64,000 nucleotides of DNA from an uncultured Collinsella sp. (GCA_900556875.1 USQQ01000006.1:1-64000); one strand, 5' to 3'. Positions 28,501 to 37,165 are shown, counted from the stretch's first letter. The notes: a model not told the origin generated them from the sequence alone. Numbers and translations: made by a program.

Positions 28501-29073
28501 ATGTCTCAGAACACCACCACCGCCCAGCCCCGCACCGTCCAGACCGCCGACCGCGGTAAGCTCGATATCCGTGCCCTTGTCCTGCTCGCCATCCTCCTTG
28601 CCGCCGGCTTCATTCTCAACTTCACCGTCGGCAAGGCCATCTCGGGCATCTCGGGCGGCATGATTAGCCCCGAGTTCATCATCTCGGCCTTCTGCCTCAC
28701 CATCCTGGTCGTTCGCCCCAACATTGGTCAGGCGCTCGTCATCGGCCTTATCTCGGCCGCCGTGATCCAGATCACCACCACCTCGCCGTTTGTCGATTTT
28801 GCCGCCGAGGGCATCGCCGCCATGCTCATGGCCCTCATTGTCAACGCCGCCGCCAAGGGCGGCCAGGTTAAGCCTGCCGTCGCCATCGTCGCAACGTTCG
28901 TGACCACCTTTGTCTCGGGCGTCATCTTCATGGTCATCAAGATGGCCATGCTCGGCGTGGTTGGCGAGCTCGCCGCCGCCATGTTGCCCGTCGTCGCCAT
29001 GACCGCCGTGTTTAACGCCATTCTGGTCGGCGCCCTCTACCTGCCCATCCAGAAGGCCCTTAGGCTCAACTAA
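28501..29073 (+). CDS. Predicted tryptophan ECF transporter S component, TrpP-like
   Basis: A 190-residue membrane protein with five or six hydrophobic segments after a polar N-terminus. It is the substrate-binding S subunit of an energy-coupling-factor transporter. The general plan (ALVLLAILLAAGFILNFTVG; GGMISPEFIISAFCLTILVV; NIGQALVIGLISAAVIQ) resembles TrpP-type S components. The preceding leader with three Trp codons and an attenuator is the main reason for proposing tryptophan as substrate. The energising ATPase and T genes follow after a 212-base spacer containing a palindromic repeat. AAGGA precedes the ATG. Confidence 0.8.
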   Translation: MSQNTTTAQPRTVQTADRGKLDIRALVLLAILLAAGFILNFTVGKAISGISGGMISPEFIISAFCLTILVVRPNIGQALVIGLISAAVIQITTTSPFVDFAAEGIAAMLMALIVNAAAKGGQVKPAVAIVATFVTTFVSGVIFMVIKMAMLGVVGELAAAMLPVVAMTAVFNAILVGALYLPIQKALRLN

Positions 29074-29079
29074 CCCGCT

Positions 29080-29180
29080 CGGCTTTACGAGCCACCCCAT
29101 CTTGGCGTTCATTCGTCGCTCGCGTACCCAAGTACGCTTCGCTCCTCTTTCGCGCCAACCTGGGGCCCCTCGTAAAGCCG
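29080..29180 (+). repeat. Nested palindromic element, family 1, copy C
   Basis: A shorter member of the family at 23576 and 46273. The inner hairpin is GCGTAC-CCAA-GTACGC with the CTCCTCTTTC block, then the arms TTGGCG/CGCCAA and CGGCTTTACGAG/CTCGTAAAGCCG. It begins 7 bases after the trpP-like stop codon, inside the ECF operon. Confidence 0.78.
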
Positions 29181-29223
29181 TCTCCGTGCTCCACCATCAA
29201 AGACTGTCCCAGACAACTAGCTC

Positions 29224-29264
29224 TTGGGGACGTTCTTAAACGACTAGTCATGTAAGAACGTCCC
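29224..29264. repeat. Palindrome upstream of the ECF ATPase
   Basis: GGGGACGTTCTTA and TAAGAACGTCCCC pair perfectly over 13 bp around a 14-base loop that contains ACTAGT. It ends about 22 bases before the ATPase start codon and is not followed by T residues. Confidence 0.65.
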
Positions 29265-29285
29265 CGATGACTCTGAAAGGTATCC

Positions 29286-31037
29286 ATGGAAACGATCATC
29301 AACGTCGACGATGCCTCGTTCTCCTATGGCACGCAGACCGAGCAGGTGCTTAAGCATATCTCGCTCGGCGTGAACAGGGGAGATTTTATTGGCATTATCG
29401 GTCCTTCGGGCGCCGGCAAATCTACACTTGCCGCCTGTCTGTCGGGAGCCGTACCCCACCATTACACCGGCACGTTCTTTGGCTCCGTCACTGTCGACGG
29501 CAACGACACCTGTGAAGTTACGCTCACCGATGTGTCGCAGATCGTCGGCAGCGTGCTGCAGGACATCGACACGCAAATGGTCGCCTCGGTCGTCGAGGAC
29601 GAGATGCTGTTTGGCCTGGAGAACTTTGGCGTTCCCCACGACCAGATCGAGCAACGTGTGAGCGAGACGCTCGAGACCGTCGGCATCAGCGACCTGCGCG
29701 ACCGCGAGATCGCCACGCTTTCGGGCGGCCAAAAGCAAAAGGTTGCCATCGCCGCCATCCTCGCCATGCGTCCGCGCGTGCTCGTGCTCGACGAACCCAC
29801 CGCGGCGCTCGACCCCGCCAGCTCCACGCTGGTCTTCGAGACCCTGCGTGAGGCCAACCGCGCACTCGGCATCACCATCGTCGTCGTTGAGCAAAAAGTC
29901 GCCCTGCTTTCGGAGTATTGCAACCGCGTACTCGTGCTCAATCATGGCGAAATCGCGCTACAGGGCGAGCCGCACGAGGTCTTCGCACACGCCGATGAGC
30001 TCCGCGCCATCGGCGTCGATTGCCCGCGTGTCACGCGCATTTTCAACAGCCTCGAGGTCGATGGCCTGGCCAGCGGCACTCCCTGTTTGGATGTTGATGA
30101 GGCCGAGCGCCTGATTACGGGCATCGTCGACCCCGCACACGCAAGCAGTGACATTCAGGCACCCGCCGGCTCACCGCACGCACCGTCGTTGCGCCCGCAC
30201 GCCAAGGACGCCGAGCCCGTGCTCACCTTCGATCACGTTGAGTTTGCCTATCCCAATGGCGGCGCCGCCGTCCACGACCTCAACCTGACCCTCTATCCCG
30301 GCGAGCTCGTGGGCATCGTCGGCCAAAACGGCGCCGGCAAGACCACGCTCACCAAGCTGCTCACAGGCCTGCTTAAGCCCGCCTCGGGCAGCGTGCGTGT
30401 CACGGGACTGGATACCGCAGCCGCTCCCACGAGCCGCATCGCCCGCGAAGTCGCAACCCTCTTCCAAAACCCCGACCGCCAGATCTGCAAGGACACTGTG
30501 CTCGACGAGGTCGCCTTTGGCCTGGAGCTTGCCGGCATCGACCGTGCCGAGGCGCTGCGTCGCGCCCAGCTCGTCATCGACCGCTTTGGCTTGCCGGCCG
30601 ACGAGGCGCCCTTCTCGCTCTCGCGCGGTCAGCGCCAGATGGTGGCACTCGCCTCCGTCGTGGTCGTAGAGCCCAAAATCGTGGTGCTCGACGAGCCCAC
30701 GAGCGGCCTTGACTACCGTGAGTGCATGACCGTCATGGAAACCGTGCGCACCATGGCCGAGCGCGGCTGCGCCGTCATCATGGTCTGCCACGACATGGAA
30801 GTCGTATCCGACTTTGCCGAGCACATCGTGGTGATGGCCGACGGCCGCATCCTCGAGCGCGGCTGCACGCACGAGCTGTTCTCGAACTGCGAGCTCATGC
30901 AGCAAGCCTACGTTGAGCCACCTCAGGTCATAGAGCTTTCTCGTCGTCTGGCATCCTCCGTCTCTCCCGCCTTTGCACAGGTGAGCGAGGTCACCGATAT
31001 CGTTCGCATTACCGAGGAGATGGTCCACCGTGGTTAA
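29286..31037 (+). CDS. ECF transporter ATPase, two-domain fusion (EcfA-EcfA')
   Basis: A 583-residue protein carrying both ATP-binding cassettes of an ECF transporter in one chain. Domain 1 (residues 1-230) has Walker A GPSGAGKST, LSGGQKQKVAIAAIL and LVLDEPTAALDP. Domain 2 (about 310-540) has GQNGAGKTT, LSRGQRQMVALASVV and IVVLDEPTSGLD. The linker between them is Ala/His/Pro-rich. The domains power S-component uptake. The T component gene overlaps its end by 8 bases, and the TrpP-like S gene lies upstream, so a dedicated tryptophan system is the simplest reading. Confidence 0.93.
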   Translation: METIINVDDASFSYGTQTEQVLKHISLGVNRGDFIGIIGPSGAGKSTLAACLSGAVPHHYTGTFFGSVTVDGNDTCEVTLTDVSQIVGSVLQDIDTQMVASVVEDEMLFGLENFGVPHDQIEQRVSETLETVGISDLRDREIATLSGGQKQKVAIAAILAMRPRVLVLDEPTAALDPASSTLVFETLREANRALGITIVVVEQKVALLSEYCNRVLVLNHGEIALQGEPHEVFAHADELRAIGVDCPRVTRIFNSLEVDGLASGTPCLDVDEAERLITGIVDPAHASSDIQAPAGSPHAPSLRPHAKDAEPVLTFDHVEFAYPNGGAAVHDLNLTLYPGELVGIVGQNGAGKTTLTKLLTGLLKPASGSVRVTGLDTAAAPTSRIAREVATLFQNPDRQICKDTVLDEVAFGLELAGIDRAEALRRAQLVIDRFGLPADEAPFSLSRGQRQMVALASVVVVEPKIVVLDEPTSGLDYRECMTVMETVRTMAERGCAVIMVCHDMEVVSDFAEHIVVMADGRILERGCTHELFSNCELMQQAYVEPPQVIELSRRLASSVSPAFAQVSEVTDIVRITEEMVHRG

Positions 31038-31776
31038 CGTCATCGACTATATGCCGGGCGATACACTGCTGCACCGCTTGAACCCGGTCGTCAAACTGGG
31101 CCTTGCCGCCGCCATCATCATCGGCATCTTCCTGTCCGATACCTACGTGGCGCTGTTGGGCTTTTTGGCGCTCACCCTTGCACTGGGCGCCTACGCCGGC
31201 GTCGTCGACCGTCTGCTCTCACTACTCAAGCTGCTGATTCCGCTCGCGCTTATCATGCTGGTGCTTCAGTTGGCCTTCATGCGCGACGGCAACATAGTGT
31301 GGGGCTTTATCACCGACACGGGCCTCATTACCGGATCGAAGGCCTGTCTACGCCTGTTGGGCGTGGCGCTGCCACTCATCCTCATGCTTATGGTGACCAA
31401 GCTCAACGACCTTGCCAACGCCTGCGTCGAGGTGCTGCACGTGCCGTATCGCTATGCTTTCACCTTTACCACGGCGCTACGCTTTGTGCCGGTGTTTGGT
31501 CAGGAAATGAACGCCATCATGGAGGCGCAGACTGCACGCGGCGTCGAATACGACACCAAGAATCCCGTCAAGAAACTCAAGCTCATGCTGCCGCTGTGCG
31601 TGCCTCTGCTTATCTCGAGCGTGGGCAAGACCGATGCCACCGCGCTTGCCGCCGAGCAGCGCGGCTTCTACCTGCGCACGCGCGCCAGCTCGTACAAGCG
31701 CTACCCCATCAAGGGCCTGGACATCGCCGTACTCATCATCAGCATCGCCCTCATCGCCATCGGCTTCCTGCTCTAG
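31030..31776 (+). CDS. ECF transporter T component (EcfT)
   Basis: A 248-residue membrane protein with about six hydrophobic segments that couples the ATPases to the S component. It begins with VIDYMPGDTLLHRLNPVVKLGLA, typical of EcfT. It has the Ala-Arg-Gly-type coupling helix motif QTARGVEYDTKNPVKKLK, then the second motif AAEQRGFYLRTRASSYKRY. It starts with GTG at 31030, overlapping the ATPase gene by 8 bases, so translation is coupled. A terminator follows. Confidence 0.93.
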   Translation: MVNVIDYMPGDTLLHRLNPVVKLGLAAAIIIGIFLSDTYVALLGFLALTLALGAYAGVVDRLLSLLKLLIPLALIMLVLQLAFMRDGNIVWGFITDTGLITGSKACLRLLGVALPLILMLMVTKLNDLANACVEVLHVPYRYAFTFTTALRFVPVFGQEMNAIMEAQTARGVEYDTKNPVKKLKLMLPLCVPLLISSVGKTDATALAAEQRGFYLRTRASSYKRYPIKGLDIAVLIISIALIAIGFLL

Positions 31777-31802
31777 CAATCGCTGCAGCAACCGGCAAAT
31801 GC

Positions 31803-31846
31803 AAAAGGCCTCGGCTCGCACCAAACGAGCCGAGGCCTTACTGTTT
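31803..31846 (+). terminator. Terminator after the ECF operon
   Basis: A 14-bp perfect stem (AAGGCCTCGGCTCG/CGAGCCGAGGCCTT) is followed by ACTGTTTT and preceded by AAAA. It could also terminate the convergent racemase gene at 31900. Confidence 0.88.
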
Positions 31847-31899
31847 TCCCAGATAAAACCTACCAAAATAAACCTGTCCTATTTTTGGCAGGCGGAGAA

Positions 31900-32646
31900 C
31901 TAGAGGCGGTAGGGGGCGCCGCTGCGGATGATGGACTCGCGCACCAGGACATCCATCGCATCGAGGGTGATCTCGGGCATCTCGCGATACTTCTGCAACA
32001 CCGAAAGCTCCGTGCAGGCCAGGATGACGCGGTCGCAGCCGCTACGGGCGAACTCCCACATCACGCGGTCGAACTTATCCATATCGGGCTCGCGCCCGGC
32101 CTTCACGTCGTCGTAGATGAGCGACATCACGTCGACCTGACGCTTTTCGCTGGGATAGACGACCTCAACGCCCGCGGTCTCGCATTCGCGCCCATAGACG
32201 CCTGCGCCCACGGTACCGTCGGTGCCCATGATGCCGATCTTGCGCACCGGCTCGGCCGGCATGCTCAGGTTTGGATCGAACTCGCACTCCCCCATCACCG
32301 CACCCGCCAGGGCATAGCGCACCGATTCGCGCGGCATGTGGATAATCGGCACCTTCGTAAACGACTGGATCTGGTCGTAGAAGTAGTGTGACGTGTTGCA
32401 GGGAATCGCTATGTGCGCGCAGCCCAGCGACTCGAGTGACTGGGCGCACTCCTTCATGGTCGCCAGCAGCTCGGTATGCTCACCGGTCTTGATGGCCAGC
32501 GTGCGGTCGGGCATGGTCGACTTGGAAAGCACCACCATGTCGATATGCTCCTGGTCGCACGTAGCCGCCGTATGGCGTACTACCTGGTCGTAGTAATACG
32601 ACGTGGCCTCGGCGCCCATGCCACCGATAACTCCCAGCTTTTCCAT
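31900..32646 (-). CDS. Aspartate/glutamate racemase family protein
   Basis: A 248-residue cofactor-independent amino-acid racemase. The two catalytic cysteines are visible in AHIAIPCNTSHYFYDQI and RVILACTELSVLQKY, and the N-terminal MEKLGVIGGMGAEATSYYYDQVV matches the aspartate-racemase branch. AAGGAGG precedes the start at 32646. It lies 84 bases downstream of an ATP-grasp ligase on the same strand, the arrangement of D-aspartate production and ligation in Enterococcus and Lactobacillus. The preferred amino acid cannot be proven here. Confidence 0.87.
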   Translation of the reverse strand: MEKLGVIGGMGAEATSYYYDQVVRHTAATCDQEHIDMVVLSKSTMPDRTLAIKTGEHTELLATMKECAQSLESLGCAHIAIPCNTSHYFYDQIQSFTKVPIIHMPRESVRYALAGAVMGECEFDPNLSMPAEPVRKIGIMGTDGTVGAGVYGRECETAGVEVVYPSEKRQVDVMSLIYDDVKAGREPDMDKFDRVMWEFARSGCDRVILACTELSVLQKYREMPEITLDAMDVLVRESIIRSGAPYRL

Positions 32647-32730
32647 CGCCGCCTCCTTGGTGACGCCCACGCAATTGCGCGTATCATACCCGCGCCCGCC
32701 CGATACATACCGGACGGGCGCCACGCTCGT

Positions 32731-33987
32731 CTACTTGTAATACGTCTTGAACAGCTTATAGTGACGCAGCTTGGTATGCCACATGCGCAACCAGCGGTTA
32801 AAGACAAAGTCTCCCTTCATAAACGAGGGATCGGCGCCCTTGCCCTCCTTGGCAAGACGATGCACCTTCGCGCGCAGCTCGGGAGCCCTGACGTACCTGT
32901 CGACGACACCCATGGGAACGACCATCCACAGCGCCTCGTCCTGCGCCGTCACAAATTCCGGCTCAAACGGGCGGTTATGGACGTACTCATCCACCACATA
33001 CTTGGCAACGTTAAAGCCGCTGTTGGTTACGTAGTAGTTGCTGCGGCCCTGACGGGTGTTGAAGTCGAAGAACTTAAACGAGCCATCGCGCTCGTCATAC
33101 TTGACGTCAAAGTTGGAATAGCCCACAAAGTGAAGGTCCTCGAGCAGCTTGCGCACGCCACTCATAAGCTCATCATTGGGCTCGGTGATGATGCAGGCGT
33201 GATTACCGACGCCATGGGGCTGATGCTCCTCGAGCAGCACGTGACCCAGGCACATCATGCGAACCTTGCCGTTGCGATCAGAATAGCTGGTAAGCACACG
33301 CATGTACTCGTCGTTGCCGGGCACGCGGTCCTGCAAAATCAGGTCATCGGTGTAGCCACTGGCATAGGAATCGCGGATAACCTGCTCTAGCTCGGCGCGA
33401 TCGGCAATCTCATAAGCCTTCTTCTGACCCTCGAACTCATGCTGCCACCACATGATGCCGTCGGAAGGCTTCAGGATCATCGGGTAGGGGAAGTCAATCT
33501 GGTCGAGCACCTCGGCAGGCGCCTCTCCTTGCGTGTTGAGCATCTGCGCAGTAAAGGTAAACGTATGCGGATAGGGCACACCGTGCTTCTCGCACAGCTC
33601 GTAGAAGATCTCCTTCTTCTGGCACTGCTCAAGCATGCTATAGGGCGCGTAAGGCGCAACGATGTTATCCGCCAGCTCGTTGGCATCCTTGGCCTGGGCC
33701 ACCAGGGCAACATAGTTATCGCCGCAGCCCATCAGGACAATCGTCTTGTCGGCATGTGCCCGAGCGATACCGTTGACGGTCCTAAGCATCACGGGCATGG
33801 TGTCGATATCCACGTTAGGCGTGTAGTCGATAATCTGGCTGCGATACGCAGGACCCGTCTGATACTTGCCAAAGACCAGGCTCTTGACCTGATACTCCTC
33901 GTAGAAGGCGCGCGCCACCGAATACGCGTTGATGTCGCCACCGAGCAGCACGGGAATAAACTCGCGCTCTGTAAACTGCAATGCCAT
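32731..33987 (-). CDS. ATP-grasp carboxylate-amine ligase
   Basis: A 418-residue ATP-grasp ligase that would activate a carboxylate with ATP and join it to an amine. Key segments are FPYPMILKPSDGIMWWQHEFEG (ATP binding), DRVPGNDEYMRVL, HFVGYSNFDVKYDERDGSFKFFDFNTRQGRSNYYV (metal and substrate region) and a basic C-terminus. The overall length and FNTRQGRSNYY motif recall D-aspartate ligases that build peptidoglycan side bridges. The adjacent racemase supports that, but specificity is inferred. AGGAAG precedes the ATG. Confidence 0.8.
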   Translation of the reverse strand: MALQFTEREFIPVLLGGDINAYSVARAFYEEYQVKSLVFGKYQTGPAYRSQIIDYTPNVDIDTMPVMLRTVNGIARAHADKTIVLMGCGDNYVALVAQAKDANELADNIVAPYAPYSMLEQCQKKEIFYELCEKHGVPYPHTFTFTAQMLNTQGEAPAEVLDQIDFPYPMILKPSDGIMWWQHEFEGQKKAYEIADRAELEQVIRDSYASGYTDDLILQDRVPGNDEYMRVLTSYSDRNGKVRMMCLGHVLLEEHQPHGVGNHACIITEPNDELMSGVRKLLEDLHFVGYSNFDVKYDERDGSFKFFDFNTRQGRSNYYVTNSGFNVAKYVVDEYVHNRPFEPEFVTAQDEALWMVVPMGVVDRYVRAPELRAKVHRLAKEGKGADPSFMKGDFVFNRWLRMWHTKLRHYKLFKTYYK

Positions 33988-34409
33988 GGAAACTTCCTAT
34001 CATGAACTGCCCACATGACGGGCGGTCTTTGTGCAACTGATTAATTCTAGCGTGCCGAGCCGCCGGCACCCAAAGCTCCACCGTATCTATGGCAAACGAG
34101 GCGAAACGGCCTGGCAACTCCCCCGACACCCATGCCGGGCATTGACGTCGCCAAGTCTCATTTCTTGCCGCCGATTGCATCTTTCCCCACGTGAGGCGAC
34201 TTTTGATAAACAAAAACCCTCTCGGACAGGGTTCCGTAACGTTAAAGTTGAACTCTATGGTTTCTCAACAATTCACTATAACTGCAGGTCAAAGCCAAAG
34301 CCTCAAGTTCAACTTGACCCTTTAGAACCTTTAAGGTTCAAGTTGAGGTCGAAAGCAGTAGTAGAATACACCTCGACCAATAACCTACGATTGATTGCAG
34401 AGGGACTGG
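33988..34409. other. Intergenic region with palindromes, no gene
   Basis: No gene is seen in these 420 bases. A cluster of related half-sites occurs at 34245-34350: AAAGTTGAAC, then CAAGTTCAACTTGACC, then TTCAAGTTGAGG. These can pair in several ways and include the self-complementary TCAAGTTCAACTTGA. They may form an operator region or leader hairpins for the hydrolase gene at 34410. Confidence 0.5.
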
Positions 34410-35537
34410 ATGCAGCATTCGAACCATCGCACCGCAGCGCTCATCGCGTCGAAGCCGGCTCGTATCATCACGAGCGCCGCGCTCGCCGTCGCGCTGACGG
34501 CCACGCCGATGCTCTCCCCCGTCGCGGCCTATGCCGCCTCGCAGGCAACGCAGGATCAGCTTTCCGCCGCCCAGAAAAAAATCGAGGACGCTACGAGCGC
34601 CTACAACGACGCCCGAACCAAGCTCGAGGATCTGCAAAAGCAGATTGACTCCAATGAGGCAAGCATCGAGGAAATCGAGGCTAAGCTTCCCGAGCAGCAG
34701 GCCAAGGCAAGCTCCGCCATGCGCGATCTGTACAAGTATCAGAAGGGCACCAATCCCATCGTGAGCTTCCTGGTCAATGCGCAGAGCCTGGGTGAGTTCA
34801 TCACGACCTGCAAATACACCAACCAGATCACGAGCTCGAGCGTCAACGAGATCGAAGAGCTCAATAATATGCAAACCGAACTCGAGCAGAACAAGGCCGA
34901 GCTCCAGCAGGCCAAGTCACAGCTTGAGGCAGAGCAGAAAAACGCCGAGGATGCGCTGGCGCAGGCCCAGCAGCTCCGCAGCGAGGCACAGGCAAAAGCC
35001 GAGCAGGAAAATGCCGCCGAGCTTGCCAAGCTTGAGGCCGATAAGGCCGCTGCCGCCGAGAAGCTCTCGGGCGAGGGCGTAAGCGGCGGCAATTCCAGCA
35101 GCCAGGCCACCAACACCACCATAGACACCACGGTGAACAACTCCAATACCGGTAGTTCCGATTACGATTCGTTCATTAATGAGTGGACGAGCCGCATCGA
35201 CAATTATCTTGCCGGCTCCCCCATGGCAGGCCAGGGCTATAACTTTGCCGTCGCCGCCTGGAATACCGGTGTCGACCCCCGTTGGTCCCCCGCCATCGCC
35301 TGTATCGAGAGCACCAAGGGTGCTTATTGCGCCAATTCTTACAACGCCTGGGGCTGGAGCGCCCGTGGCGGCGGTTGGCGCAGCTTTGGCAGCTGGAGCG
35401 AGGGCATCTCCGCTCACGTTGCCTATCTGGGTGCCAACTACGGCTCCACCCTTACTCCGGCAGCGGCCAAAAAGTACTGCCCGCCCACGTGGCAGGACTG
35501 GTATAACAAAGTCGCCGCTCAGATGAACCGCATCTAA
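34410..35537 (+). CDS. Secreted peptidoglycan hydrolase with coiled-coil N-terminus
   Basis: A 375-residue exported protein. Residues 1-45 are a signal peptide ending AAYAAS. Residues 50-230 are a long coiled coil of the CwlO/PcsB type (QLSAAQKKIEDATSAYNDAR; MRDLYKYQKGTNPIVSFLVNAQSLGEFI). After a Ser/Asn-rich linker, residues 260-375 carry a lysozyme- or glucosaminidase-like catalytic domain: FAVAAWNTGVDPRWSPAIACIESTKGAYC with the likely catalytic Glu, then NSYNAWGWSARGGGWRSF. GAGGG precedes the ATG. The last 20 codons and the terminator are duplicated at 37109. Confidence 0.83.
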   Translation: MQHSNHRTAALIASKPARIITSAALAVALTATPMLSPVAAYAASQATQDQLSAAQKKIEDATSAYNDARTKLEDLQKQIDSNEASIEEIEAKLPEQQAKASSAMRDLYKYQKGTNPIVSFLVNAQSLGEFITTCKYTNQITSSSVNEIEELNNMQTELEQNKAELQQAKSQLEAEQKNAEDALAQAQQLRSEAQAKAEQENAAELAKLEADKAAAAEKLSGEGVSGGNSSSQATNTTIDTTVNNSNTGSSDYDSFINEWTSRIDNYLAGSPMAGQGYNFAVAAWNTGVDPRWSPAIACIESTKGAYCANSYNAWGWSARGGGWRSFGSWSEGISAHVAYLGANYGSTLTPAAAKKYCPPTWQDWYNKVAAQMNRI

Positions 35538-35575
35538 GCGCAACTGCAAAGGGCCCCAATGGGGCCCTTTTCTTT
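35480..35575 (+). repeat. Direct repeat, left copy (3' end of hydrolase gene)
   Basis: This block contains the last codons, the stop and the terminator of the hydrolase gene. A diverged copy with most bases matching occurs at 37109-37203 in the same orientation. The two copies bracket the ATPase gene. Confidence 0.8.
35548..35575 (+). terminator. Terminator after the hydrolase gene
   Basis: AAAGGGCCCC and GGGGCCCTTT pair over 10 bp around a 3-base loop and are followed by TCTTT. Confidence 0.85.
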
Positions 35576-35676
35576 GGCCTTGCTAGACCAGAATTGGCAT
35601 GCAGGCATAAGTGAGTGTTGGAAAAGTCGCTTGAGACTGAAACCCCTTCCGAAGGCAAGGTGATCCCACCACAACG

Positions 35677-36942
35677 TTATGGCGCGAGTGTGTCAACGGG
35701 AGCAACGATGATGCCATCGGGCGTTGTATGAACCGGCATGCCGAACCCAATGATGATGAGTTTTGCCACAGGCGGCCTCTCGCCACGCTCGACCAGCTTT
35801 CGCTCCAGCCGAAGCAGATTTGCGGATGCCTCGGGGATTTGAGGGCTTCCAAGCTTCACCTCCACGGCAATCCAAGTTCCATCGCGCCTGTGGATAACTG
35901 CGTCAACCTCGAGATCGTCGGCATCGTGGTAATGGGACACCAACGAGTCATTTGCGGCGGCGTAAACCTTGAGGTCATGCAGGACGAAGGATTCGAAAAG
36001 CAACCCCAGTGTCTTCGGGTCAGATGCCAACGACTCCGGATTTGCTCCGAGCAGCGCAACGGCAAGCGAAGGATCGGCGAGATGCCTCTTCGCCCCCTGC
36101 CGCAGCTTCACCGGAGACCTGAGCGCTGGATGCCAAGCGGGGATGTCGTCGACGATATTGATTCGTCTCAGGGCGTCCATGTATCTGGAGACCGAGTTCT
36201 TCGAAACGCCGGTACCGATATCTTTGTCAATAGACTTTGAGCCAGCAAGCGTCGACTCATTCCGCGCTAGCGATGCCAAAAGAGACCTGACCTTGACCGG
36301 ATCGCGCTTAACGCCATCAGTTCTAGAAACATCCGATTCGCATACGCCATCAACATAGGCAGCGGCTATCTGCATGGCATCGTCAGTCGTTTTCCCCATC
36401 GCCTGAGGCCAACCGCCACGACACAGCAAATCGGCGATTCCGGCGATGCCGGAGATTGACCCGACAGCCTGCTTGGCAGGGTAACCGGAAAGAAGCGTTC
36501 CAATCGAAACCGCGCCAGAAGAAACGCCAAGCTCGAACATCGTCATGGTGTCCATTCGCAACCTAACTATTCGCCCAACGCCGCTATGCATCGGCCGCAT
36601 CGAATCCCGAGGCGTTGCCGAACCCGTAAGAATAAACTGACCGGATTCTCCCCTCCTTGCATCGCACTCGAAACGCACGGCATCCCACAGCTTCGGCTCT
36701 TCCTGCCATTCATCGATGAGCCTGGGAGATCGCCCTGCTAATGCTTGCGCCGGATCGATCCGTGCCAGCTGGAGAGCGGAAAAATTTCCAGCCGGATCGG
36801 AAAGAGACAAGGATGAATTAGCAAAACGACTAGCCGAAGTAGTCTTTCCGCACCACTTTGGACCCTGAATGAGGACCGCACCGAAGATATTGAGATTACG
36901 GCTGATTGCCTTATCGATGCATCTATCTACATACCTATCCAC
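35677..36942 (-). CDS. AAA ATPase with DUF4143 C-terminus
   Basis: A 421-residue AAA ATPase of the family whose C-terminal DUF4143 domain has a PD-(D/E)xK nuclease-like fold. Walker A is GPKWCGKTT near residue 28, Walker B is PRLIDEWQEE, and a sensor follows (QFILTGSA). The C-terminus has DADDLEVDAVIHRRDGTWIAVEVKLG, the E-x-K nuclease-like signature. The biological role of this family is unsettled. It starts with GTG after AAGGAGG. It is flanked by duplicated ends of the hydrolase gene and by tandem repeats at its 5' side, so it is probably an inserted gene. Confidence 0.88.
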   Translation of the reverse strand: MDRYVDRCIDKAISRNLNIFGAVLIQGPKWCGKTTSASRFANSSLSLSDPAGNFSALQLARIDPAQALAGRSPRLIDEWQEEPKLWDAVRFECDARRGESGQFILTGSATPRDSMRPMHSGVGRIVRLRMDTMTMFELGVSSGAVSIGTLLSGYPAKQAVGSISGIAGIADLLCRGGWPQAMGKTTDDAMQIAAAYVDGVCESDVSRTDGVKRDPVKVRSLLASLARNESTLAGSKSIDKDIGTGVSKNSVSRYMDALRRINIVDDIPAWHPALRSPVKLRQGAKRHLADPSLAVALLGANPESLASDPKTLGLLFESFVLHDLKVYAAANDSLVSHYHDADDLEVDAVIHRRDGTWIAVEVKLGSPQIPEASANLLRLERKLVERGERPPVAKLIIIGFGMPVHTTPDGIIVAPVDTLAP

Positions 36943-36985
36943 ACGGCCTCCTTCTTGACTTACCCATATTAGGTATTTTACCAGC

Positions 36986-37055
36986 TATGTGGTGATGATT
37001 GACGGAAATTTGTGGTGAGGATTGACGGCGAATTATGGTGACAATTGACGGCGCT
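36986..37055. repeat. Three tandem imperfect 22-24 bp repeats
   Basis: Units share GGTGA-NN-ATTGACGG: TGTGGTGATGATTGACGG, TGTGGTGAGGATTGACGG and ATGGTGACAATTGACGG. They lie 43-110 bases upstream of the ATPase start codon. They may be operator sites or the remains of an insertion sequence end, since IS21-type termini carry several such repeats. Confidence 0.7.
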
Positions 37056-37108
37056 TCGAAGCACGGAGCAATTAAACCGTCACAACACCTATGGCGATGG
37101 GCACTCGC

Positions 37109-37165
37109 CCCGCCCACGAGGCAGGACTGGTACAACAAGGTTGCAACCAGATGAACCGCATTTAA
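37109..37165 (+). pseudogene. Fragment of the hydrolase gene 3' end
   Basis: The last 19 codons of a diverged copy of the hydrolase gene at 34410. It matches CCCGCCCACG...GGCAGGACTGGTA...CAGATGAACCGCAT and has a one-base deletion after GACTGGTACAACAAGG that shifts the frame. There is no start codon or upstream coding part. A matching terminator follows. Confidence 0.8.

Noticed and set aside
34245..34350. Lysine- or other riboswitch before the hydrolase gene
   Set aside because: Only short AAGTTGAAC-type half-sites are present, not an aptamer; listed as possible operator only.
36986..37055. A complete insertion sequence at the ATPase locus
   Set aside because: No transposase gene or opposite end is present; at most a remnant terminus.
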